Position numbers and translations under genes: made by a program
Notes under the pieces: model-generated
Told to the model about the DNA's origin: nothing
Databases searched by the model: none
Seen by the model: the letters and a program-made list of their open reading frames with translations, nothing else
Assembly: GCA_002746275.1 (NCBI GenBank)
Contig: NVWR01000006.1
Coordinates: forward strand, 243,879-250,130
Direction: 5' to 3'
Source: Rhodobiaceae bacterium
GTDB taxonomy: Bacteria; Pseudomonadota; Alphaproteobacteria; Parvibaculales; Parvibaculaceae
Length of the DNA: 6,252 nucleotides
Part shown: positions 1 through 5,061 of the stretch, piece by piece
Numbering within the stretch: the first letter of the stretch is position 1
How the letters are laid out: every line of letters begins with the position of its first letter

Positions 1-455
1 CCGCCCCAGATCCAATCATCATCGTTCAGGTTTGGGAAGCCGGTGGAGCCCTGAGCGCCCGAGCCATGACACGGCGCGCAATTGTCGCCGAAAGCGGCCC
101 GTCCGCCTGCGAGGGCGACTTCCATCAGTTCAGGGTCTTGCTGAATGACGGCAAGTTCCTGCTCGTTGATACGATCCAGGTATTGCTGACGTCCGGCAAC
201 GATTTCGGCAATCTCGTTTTCGACCACTTGTCGTTGCTGATAGCCGATGACGCCGCTGGTGTAAGTCCATGCGCCGTTCATGAAGATCGGCCATGCGGGC
301 ATGACAATCCAGTAGGCAACGGACCAGACGATGCAAGCATAGAATGTGTAGACCCACCATTTGGGTAGCGGCGTGTCGAGTTCTCGAATGCCATCCCACT
401 CGTGACCAGTGGTGTCGGTGCCGGTCACATCGTCTCTGTGCGGTGTGGAGCTCAT
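1..455 (-). CDS. ccoP: cbb3-type cytochrome c oxidase subunit III CcoP (partial, C-terminus beyond left edge)
   Basis: Diheme membrane-anchored cytochrome c that feeds electrons through CcoO to the CcoN active site. The window holds residues 1-151 plus two bases of the next codon. A short cytoplasmic N-terminus (DTPLPKWW near residues 27-34, typical of CcoP) leads into a membrane segment at about 33-56. A second hydrophobic stretch follows near 58-72, then a charged helical linker (about 74-110). The first c-type heme site is CAPCH (C126, C129, H130), followed by the conserved NLNDDDWIWGG stretch near 142-152. The second CxxCH and the distal methionine ligands would lie off the edge. The ATG overlaps the ccoQ stop as ATGA, and GAGGGAG just upstream, inside ccoQ, can serve as ribosome binding site. 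It is the last of four tightly packed genes. The partial state is due only to the window boundary. Confidence 0.95.
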   Translation of the reverse strand, partial: MSSTPHRDDVTGTDTTGHEWDGIRELDTPLPKWWVYTFYACIVWSVAYWIVMPAWPIFMNGAWTYTSGVIGYQQRQVVENEIAEIVAGRQQYLDRINEQELAVIQQDPELMEVALAGGRAAFGDNCAPCHGSGAQGSTGFPNLNDDDWIWG

Positions 456-613
456 GACTGTCGGTCTCCCTCTTCGAATGGCAATTGGGCTGCTTCTTCG
501 AACTTCTTCTTATTGCTCGGCCAGAAGGCATAGGCGATGGCAGTCGCGAACATGATGATCAGAAAGACCAGACCCCAGGTGTTGGAGAAGTTTGATAATT
601 GTTCGTATGTCAT
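452..613 (-). CDS. ccoQ: cbb3-type cytochrome c oxidase subunit CcoQ (FixQ-like)
   Basis: Small non-heme subunit of the cbb3 oxidase, known to stabilise the complex (in particular CcoP association) in several proteobacteria. The 53-residue product starts MTYEQLSNF, has one membrane helix at about residues 12-31 (WGLVFLIIMFATAIAYAFWP), and then a charged tail beginning with the conserved PSNKKKFEEAA pattern. Size, single helix and basic-then-acidic tail fit the CcoQ/FixQ family, and the position between ccoO and ccoP is diagnostic. A strong AGGAGAA sits 8 nt before the ATG. The gap from the ccoO stop is 10 nt, and its stop overlaps the ccoP start by 4 nt, so ccoP translation is probably coupled to it. 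Confidence 0.93.
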   Translation of the reverse strand: MTYEQLSNFSNTWGLVFLIIMFATAIAYAFWPSNKKKFEEAAQLPFEEGDRQS

Positions 614-623
614 GGGTCTTCTC

Positions 624-1352
624 CTACTGAACCAGTGTGGAGCGTTCGACAGCGGAAAAATCCACCAACGTGCCCAGCATCTGAAGATAAGCGATCATTG
701 CGTCCAGCTCCGAAACGGTTGAAGGGTCGCCATCAAAATTGGAGACAATGGCTCCGGGATAGCGATCCAGCATGGGGTCGTAATCCTCATCCGGGCTCTG
801 CTGTACGAAAACATCGGAGAGAGCTTCTGCAATCATTTCTTCCGAATAGGGCGTACCCAGGAAGGCAAGCGTTTTCAGAGAATTTTCGATGTCATGTTGG
901 GCCAGCGGTGTTTCGGCGAGGAAGGGGTATCCCGGCATAACCGATTCCGGCACGACAGCGCGCGGGTCTGCCATGTGAACCTGATGCCAGGCGTCGGAAT
1001 ACTTGCCGCCAACACGCGCGAGGTCGGGACCTGTCCGCTTTGATCCCCATTGGAAGGGGTGGTCGTATTTGCTTTCGGCAGCCAACGAGTAGTGCCCATA
1101 GCGCTCCACCTCGGAGCGCAGTGCCCGGATCATCTGACTGTGGCAGGCGTAGCACCCTTCACGGACATAGATGTCTCTGCCAGCAAGTTCCAGCGGAGAA
1201 TAAGGACGGACACCATCCACATCTTCGATGGTTGTTTTGATGAGAAAGGTTGGCACAATCTCGACAAGGCCGCCGATCGACACCACAACGAGCGTCAGAA
1301 CCAGAAGCAGGATTGAGTTTTTCTCAATCGTGGCGTGGGTGAATTTTGACAT
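624..1352 (-). CDS. ccoO: cbb3-type cytochrome c oxidase subunit II CcoO (monoheme cytochrome c)
   Basis: Monoheme cytochrome c subunit that passes electrons from CcoP to heme b of CcoN. The product is 242 residues, a normal CcoO length. It has an uncleaved N-terminal membrane anchor at about residues 13-36 ([20 protein letters not shown]), then the periplasmic domain. The heme c motif is CYACH (C67, C70, H71), within the family-typical [12 protein letters not shown]. The sequence [15 protein letters not shown] (106-120) and the probable axial methionine M139 in SVMPGYPFL are also standard CcoO signatures. The C-terminal helix [15 protein letters not shown] (about 214-228) is likewise conserved. 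The ATG is preceded by AAGGGGAA. The gene begins 12 nt after the ccoN stop and is followed by ccoQ after 10 nt, so it belongs to the same transcript. Confidence 0.97.
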   Translation of the reverse strand: MSKFTHATIEKNSILLLVLTLVVVSIGGLVEIVPTFLIKTTIEDVDGVRPYSPLELAGRDIYVREGCYACHSQMIRALRSEVERYGHYSLAAESKYDHPFQWGSKRTGPDLARVGGKYSDAWHQVHMADPRAVVPESVMPGYPFLAETPLAQHDIENSLKTLAFLGTPYSEEMIAEALSDVFVQQSPDEDYDPMLDRYPGAIVSNFDGDPSTVSELDAMIAYLQMLGTLVDFSAVERSTLVQ

Positions 1353-1364
1353 GATCTATTCCCC

Positions 1365-3047
1365 TTATCTCGCGCCGACGGCGAGGATCTGGCCATCACC
1401 GGCAGGTGCTGGTTGCATTTCTTCACCTTTGCGAACATGGCCCTGAATGGTCATGTAAACATTGTAGGTCATGATGAGCGCGCCCACGAGGAACATGCCC
1501 CCACCCAGCGCCCGGATCACATAGAACGGATGCATGGCCTCAACGCTCTCGACGAAGGAATATTCGAGGAAGCCGAGACTGTCATAGGCCCGCCACATCA
1601 GACCCTGCAGAATGCCGGACACCCACATGGCGGTGATGTAGAGCACGATGCCGAGTGTGGCGATCCAGAAGTGCCAGTTGACGAGGGTCAGTGAGTAAAG
1701 CTGTTTGCGGTTCCACAACCAGGGCACCATGCAGTAGATCGAGCCAAAGGTTACGAAGCCGACCCAGCCAAGCGCACTGGAATGCACATGGCCAATGGTC
1801 CAGTCGGTGTAGTGGCTGAGGGAGTTGACGGCCTTGATGGACATGACGGGTCCTTCAAATGTCGACATCCCGTAAAATGCGATGGAGACCACCAGCATTC
1901 GGATCACAGGGTCGGTGCGTAGTTTGTCCCAGGCACCAGAGAGCGTCATCAGGCCATTGATCATGCCACCCCACGACGGCATCCAGAGCATGATTGAGAA
2001 GGTCATGCCCAGCGTCTGTGCCCAGTCTGGCAGTGCTGTGTAGTGCAGGTGGTGAGGACCAGCCCAGATGTAGAGGAAAATGATCGCCCAGAAATGAACG
2101 ATGGAGAGGCGGTAAGAATAGATCGGCCGCTCGGCTCGTTTGGGAATGAAGTAATACATCATGCCCAGAAAACCAGCCGTCAGGAAAAACCCAACCGCGT
2201 TGTGGCCATACCACCACTGAATGAGAGCATCCTGCACGCCAGCCCAAAGGATGTAGGACTTGGTTGATGTGAAGGAGACCGGTATTGCCGCATTATTGAT
2301 GAGATGAAGCATCGCGATGGTGACGATGAAGGCGAGATAGAACCAGTTAGCTACATAGATGTGCGGCTCTTTCCGCCGGGCGAGCGTTGCCAGGAAAATC
2401 ACAAGATAAGTGACCCAGACAATGGTGAGCCAGATATCGACATACCATTCAGGCTCTGCGTATTCCTTGCTTTGGGTGACCCCGAGCAGGTAGCCGGTCG
2501 CTGCGAGCACGATGAAGAGCTGATACCCCCAAACGAGAAACCAGGGGGCAATATCACCGGCCAACCGTGTTTTACAGGTCCGTTGAACCACGTAGAGGGA
2601 AGTGGCAATGAGGGCGTTGCCGCCGAAAGCGAAGACCACCCCTGATGTGTGCAAAGGCCGCAGGCGCCCAAAGTTGAGCCATGGCAGGTCAAAGTTGAGC
2701 CACGGGAACGCAAGCTCCAACGCGATGTAGAGCCCCGCCGAAAACCCCACAATGCCCCAAAAGACAGCTGCAAGGGTCGCTAAGCGAATGGGGCCGTCAT
2801 GATAGATGACGCCATCCTGGGTCGCTGGCTCCGGCCCGCGCTCAAGCGTGTCGAAGTGGCGTTTGCCAATGGCGAATATGCCAATGAGAAAAAACAGGAT
2901 GAAGAGAGTGGCGTGGAACGCCATCACACTATCGACTGTTTTTGCCGCGATGAAGATTGAGATTAGGGCGCCGACCACAAAAGCACCGCCAACGCCATAA
3001 GACGCCGCATTCAATGTGCCTGGGGCCGCTTCACGGGAAGCCGCCAT
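1365..3047 (-). CDS. ccoN: cbb3-type cytochrome c oxidase subunit I CcoN (catalytic, heme b/b3-CuB)
   Basis: Catalytic heme-copper subunit that reduces oxygen to water and pumps protons in the inner membrane. The 560 residues give about 14 hydrophobic segments. Expected ligands are present: low-spin heme b H133 (in [10 protein letters not shown]) and H422, heme b3 H420 (in TIGHVHSSA), CuB H282 (in [10 protein letters not shown]), H332 and H333 (in [12 protein letters not shown]). Y326 lies where the cross-linked tyrosine is expected, and E398 (in STFEGPVMS) matches the conserved active-site glutamate. Most of these sit 75 positions later than in the shorter Pseudomonas stutzeri protein, because of an N-terminal extension with two extra hydrophobic segments (about 20-36 and 42-62), as is usual in alphaproteobacteria. 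AGGAG lies 8 nt before the ATG. It is first in the operon, with an FNR-type box upstream. A short PWLNF repeat occurs just before H133. Confidence 0.98.
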   Translation of the reverse strand: MAASREAAPGTLNAASYGVGGAFVVGALISIFIAAKTVDSVMAFHATLFILFFLIGIFAIGKRHFDTLERGPEPATQDGVIYHDGPIRLATLAAVFWGIVGFSAGLYIALELAFPWLNFDLPWLNFGRLRPLHTSGVVFAFGGNALIATSLYVVQRTCKTRLAGDIAPWFLVWGYQLFIVLAATGYLLGVTQSKEYAEPEWYVDIWLTIVWVTYLVIFLATLARRKEPHIYVANWFYLAFIVTIAMLHLINNAAIPVSFTSTKSYILWAGVQDALIQWWYGHNAVGFFLTAGFLGMMYYFIPKRAERPIYSYRLSIVHFWAIIFLYIWAGPHHLHYTALPDWAQTLGMTFSIMLWMPSWGGMINGLMTLSGAWDKLRTDPVIRMLVVSIAFYGMSTFEGPVMSIKAVNSLSHYTDWTIGHVHSSALGWVGFVTFGSIYCMVPWLWNRKQLYSLTLVNWHFWIATLGIVLYITAMWVSGILQGLMWRAYDSLGFLEYSFVESVEAMHPFYVIRALGGGMFLVGALIMTYNVYMTIQGHVRKGEEMQPAPAGDGQILAVGAR

Positions 3048-3080
3048 CCTTAAAACTCCTAAGCTTGTTGCCTCGGCTGT

Positions 3081-3088
3081 TCTTTAGA
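3081..3088 (-). promoter_or_regulatory. Possible -10 region of the ccoN promoter
   Basis: On the minus strand the stretch TCTAAAGA lies 27-34 bases downstream of the centre of the FNR-type box at 3109-3122. TCTAAA matches the TATAAT consensus at four of six positions. A start of transcription near 3074-3076 would place the box close to -41.5 and give a leader of about 27 nt. No good -35 hexamer is seen, which is normal for an activator-dependent class II promoter. The placement is inferred from geometry only. Confidence 0.35.
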
Positions 3089-3108
3089 TTTTCCGCGCGC
3101 TCTTGTAT

Positions 3109-3122
3109 TTGTTGCAAATCAA
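3109..3122 (-). promoter_or_regulatory. FNR/FixK-type binding site upstream of ccoN
   Basis: On the minus strand the sequence TTGATTTGCAACAA matches the FNR/ANR/FixK consensus TTGAT-N4-ATCAA at nine of ten defined positions. Its centre is about 68 nt from the ccoN start codon. cbb3 oxidase operons of alphaproteobacteria are classically activated at low oxygen by FnrL, FixK or ANR through such a box. A lone TTGAT half-site occurs 20 bp further upstream (3138-3142) without a matching second half. Which regulator binds cannot be told from the site. Confidence 0.8.
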
Positions 3123-3276
3123 TTAGCGGGCTTTGTGATCAAAAAAACTGCCGGATATCCCCATAGAATCAGTGGGTTTAAACATGGCGCAGAGGGCTTT
3201 GTGGTGGCAAGAGAGGGGCGGCAGATTTTCCGGTTATTTTATGTGAAAAATTGACGCGCGACAGGTTGTCCATTTG

Positions 3277-3309
3277 CGTTTTAGTTGCAAGCTGGTCGCA
3301 GCTAAAACG
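3277..3309. repeat. Inverted repeat with 12-bp arms and 9-nt loop
   Basis: The arms CGTTTTAGTTGC (3277-3288) and GCAGCTAAAACG (3298-3309) are complementary over twelve positions with one mismatch, which would be a G-U wobble if the plus strand is transcribed. The loop is nine bases. No T-run follows on either strand, so it does not look like a standard intrinsic terminator. It could be an operator, an RNA hairpin in the 3' region of the upstream gene, or one copy of a dispersed intergenic repeat. Confidence 0.6.
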
Positions 3310-3342
3310 ATCCTATGGGCGCGTAGACGGGTTTTGAGGTGT

Positions 3343-3361
3343 ACCGGTTTGCGAAAGCGGT
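3343..3361. repeat. 19-bp odd-length palindrome, operator-like
   Basis: ACCGGTTTGCGAAAGCGGT is an inverted repeat around a central C at 3352, with seven of nine base pairs symmetric (ACCG/CGGT and TTT/AAA match; pairs 3347/3357 and 3351/3353 do not). The size and the CG at the centre resemble operators of LacI-type regulators, but no such regulator is encoded in the window and the match is by form only. Confidence 0.4.
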
Positions 3362-3395
3362 GATTGGCCCTAAGGCACGGTGTCACCCAATTTAT

Positions 3396-4067
3396 TTAGT
3401 GGGTCGGTTGGCCCTGCTTCAAGGCTTCGATCCGCTCCTCAAGGGAACGCGTGACATCAATGGTCGGATCACTCTCTGAAATGTCATCTGGCTGATCACT
3501 GCGGGTGGTCTCCGCAACCTGTGGCGCCGTCGGTTCGCTTGTCACCTCAGGTTTGGCTGTTTCCAAAGCTATGCCGGTTTCCGGTGTCTCATTGGGTTTA
3601 GAGACACCGTTGATTGCTGGCTCTGGGGGTTCTGGCATTTCTGGGGTCGAGATGATCCCCAGACCTGTGGTCTTAACCAATGTCTGAATGGCTGTTTCGA
3701 GAGTATTGATGTGAGCTTGGGCGCTGGTCAGGTCGTCTTGTTTAGCTTGCAGCGCAGTTTGTGCTGCTTTTTGGTCGCTCTGCGCGGCCGTCAATTTTAC
3801 CCGTAGGTCTTCCGCAGTTTTGTGGAGGCTGGTCTCAGCATGGGAGCGTTCAGCGTCTCTTGCAGCAATTTCGGACCGCAATTCGGCGACTTCCTGATCG
3901 CGGGCGCTATTTTCTGCGCTGTCTTCTCTGATTTCCGACTTGTCCCCACCGGTTATCCGGCGGGTTGTGACAATGACGGCCCGGCGCCAGAGAAAGCTCG
4001 CGCAAACCGTGCCAAACAAGCAAGCCACCAAAAACCCCAAAAGGGCAAACATCAGACTTTCGGACAT
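3396..4067 (-). CDS. Membrane-anchored coiled-coil protein of unknown function
   Basis: I do not recognise a named family. The 223-residue product starts MSESLMFALLGFLVACLFG. One membrane helix spans about residues 5-27 and is followed by the basic WRRAVIVTTRR, which predicts a cytoplasmic C-terminal part. Residues about 43-135 are rich in Ala, Glu, Gln and Lys and should form a long coiled coil. Residues about 140-205 are rich in Pro, Glu and Thr and look disordered. The tail ends in a short helix, RSLEERIEALKQGQ. Similar single-helix, coiled-coil proteins with a WRRAV-like motif are common hypotheticals in Hyphomicrobiales (from memory). An in-frame TTG start at 4100 would add 11 residues; I prefer the ATG at 4067 because AGGAG lies 12 nt before it and the protein then starts at the helix. 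It lies 150 nt downstream of eipA, with a possible promoter of its own. Confidence 0.8.
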   Translation of the reverse strand: MSESLMFALLGFLVACLFGTVCASFLWRRAVIVTTRRITGGDKSEIREDSAENSARDQEVAELRSEIAARDAERSHAETSLHKTAEDLRVKLTAAQSDQKAAQTALQAKQDDLTSAQAHINTLETAIQTLVKTTGLGIISTPEMPEPPEPAINGVSKPNETPETGIALETAKPEVTSEPTAPQVAETTRSDQPDDISESDPTIDVTRSLEERIEALKQGQPTH

Positions 4068-4092
4068 GGGGCCGGGTTTCTCCTGAGCGGGG

Positions 4093-4108
4093 GACAGCAA
4101 TAACTGTC
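4093..4108. repeat. Short inverted repeat upstream of the coiled-coil protein gene
   Basis: GACAG (4093-4097) and CTGTC (4104-4108) form perfect 5-bp arms around a 6-nt loop. In the mRNA of the minus-strand gene at 3396-4067 this hairpin would end about 13 nt before the AGGAG ribosome binding site. It may be a weak operator or leader hairpin, or chance. Confidence 0.3.
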
Positions 4109-4138
4109 TTTATCTTTGTAAGGGGCCGAGACCCTGCC

Positions 4139-4167
4139 TATTTAGCGTCCCGGACTATTTTTGCCAA
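4139..4167 (-). promoter_or_regulatory. Possible sigma-70-type promoter for the coiled-coil protein gene
   Basis: On the minus strand TTGGCA (4167-4162, five of six to TTGACA) is followed after exactly 17 bases by TAAATA (4144-4139, three of six to TATAAT). A transcript would start near 4132 and have a leader of about 65 nt before the ATG at 4067. The -35 and spacer are good and the -10 is weak. If real, the gene is not solely dependent on read-through from eipA. Confidence 0.35.
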
Positions 4168-4217
4168 GCTGCTGCCCGCGATCCAAATCCGCTGAAAGCC
4201 TGTCACTGAGCGGTTTC

Positions 4218-4847
4218 CTAGAATGGCAACCAGTCACGTTCTCGTGTGTAGTTCAGATAGCCGACGCTGGCGCCAAGCCGCAGTCCAACGCCTGCCCGCA
4301 TGGGAGCGAGAATGATGTCGCCACGCTGCTGATAATTGACGCCGATGCCGCCGATAAAGAAGGCGCTACCGGATAGTGCGGGGAACCGCTGATAAATCGC
4401 ATCCGTGTCAGGCAGATTGTAAATGAGGGTGAAGACCTTGGCGGCGTCACCTCCGAAATCCCATCCGGCAGAGGGGCCTTGCCAGAAGACCTGGGCCGTC
4501 TGGCCGCTCTTCATGGTTAGTGTGCCATCGCCATAGCGGGCACCAATGACGATGGCGCCACCGCCTTCCTGGCCTTGGATGTAGGCGTTAGGCTCTCCAT
4601 TGGCGGCAAAGACTTTGTGTATTGCTTCCGCCATTGTTTCAGCTGTGACACCAAAAAATTCAGAGGCTGCGTTGATGACCTCATCTTCTGAGAAGGTTGG
4701 TTCGGTCTCTTGCAGGGGGGCTTCTTGACGGGTGCCGTCCTCCGCGTGTGCCATACCAGATGACAGGGTGAGGCCAATACCAAGCCCGGTGAGCACCCAG
4801 ACTGTCGACAAAATCATTGCCATTTGGGGAAAAAAACGTGCAGCCAT
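4218..4847 (-). CDS. eipA: DUF1134 / EipA-family periplasmic envelope integrity protein
   Basis: Periplasmic protein of the alphaproteobacterial DUF1134 family. Its studied member, Brucella abortus EipA, forms a small beta-barrel and is needed for cell envelope integrity and virulence; a biochemical activity is not known. The 209-residue product has a signal peptide (hydrophobic core about 9-30, likely cleavage after A35 in GMAHA|EDG). The mature part contains the family patterns SEDEVINAASEFFGVTAE (53-70), WQGPSAGWDFGGDAAKVF (122-139), GSAFFIGGIGVNYQQRGDII (160-179) and the C-terminal RAGVGLRLGASVGYLNYTRE (184-203). Start choice is supported by GGAG nine nt before the ATG and by the signal peptide. 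In Brucella the gene is under CtrA control, but no TTAA-N7-TTAA site is visible here. It is divergent from the ydbH-like gene and upstream of the coiled-coil gene. Confidence 0.9.
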   Translation of the reverse strand: MAARFFPQMAMILSTVWVLTGLGIGLTLSSGMAHAEDGTRQEAPLQETEPTFSEDEVINAASEFFGVTAETMAEAIHKVFAANGEPNAYIQGQEGGGAIVIGARYGDGTLTMKSGQTAQVFWQGPSAGWDFGGDAAKVFTLIYNLPDTDAIYQRFPALSGSAFFIGGIGVNYQQRGDIILAPMRAGVGLRLGASVGYLNYTRERDWLPF

Positions 4848-5061
4848 TTTCTGTTTCTCCGTTCGAGCCGTGTTGCCGACTTGTTTGGTCTAGCAAGAAG
4901 ATATCGGCGTAATTTGACAATTGGAGGACAAGAGCCGAACTCCGTTGTGTTTTGCGCCTTCGTCCTCATACAACTAATTGGCAGTCTCACAAAACGCATG
5001 GCACCATAGGAGTGTGGCGGAAAATCGGCAGAACTGAGTCCAACCCAAGGAGTAAAATCTG
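4848..5061. promoter_or_regulatory. Divergent intergenic region between eipA and the ydbH-like gene
   Basis: These 214 bases must hold start signals for both divergent genes. The clearest element is AATTTGACAATT (4911-4922), which contains TTGACA on the plus strand (4914-4919) and TTGTCA on the minus strand (4920-4915), so -35-like hexamers for both directions overlap. Neither has a good -10 at 16-18 bp, so promoter assignment remains open. On the plus strand AAGGAG at 5047-5052 is a strong ribosome binding site nine nt before the ATG at 5062. I see no gene here. Confidence 0.5.

Larger units (their letters stand above)
3048..3395. other. Intergenic region between ccoN and the coiled-coil protein gene
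   Basis: These 348 bases contain no convincing gene on either strand. The half near ccoN holds the FNR-type box and presumed promoter. The other half holds two inverted repeats (3277-3309, 3343-3361), and lies downstream of the stop codon of the minus-strand gene at 3396-4067. No intrinsic terminator with a strong stem and T-run was found, so read-through from the upstream gene towards ccoN cannot be excluded. Confidence 0.7.

Noticed and set aside
130..531. Minus-strand open frame of 133 codons across ccoP and ccoQ
   Set aside because: It is out of frame with ccoP and ccoQ, both of which have clear heme or membrane motifs and good starts. Its product is Arg/His-rich, as expected for an alternative-frame shadow.
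3385..3404. Hairpin ACCCA...TGGGT around the stop codon at 3396
   Set aside because: Only 5-bp arms with a 10-nt loop, and no T-run. Likely chance.
4189..4213. Possible terminator hairpin just downstream of eipA
   Set aside because: The arms CCGCT and AGCGG are only 5 bp with a 15-nt loop, and no T-run follows on the minus strand, so it is too weak to call.
4848..5061. CtrA site (TTAA-N7-TTAA) upstream of eipA, expected from Brucella
   Set aside because: No TTAA pair with seven-base spacing was found; only AATT-containing sequence is present.
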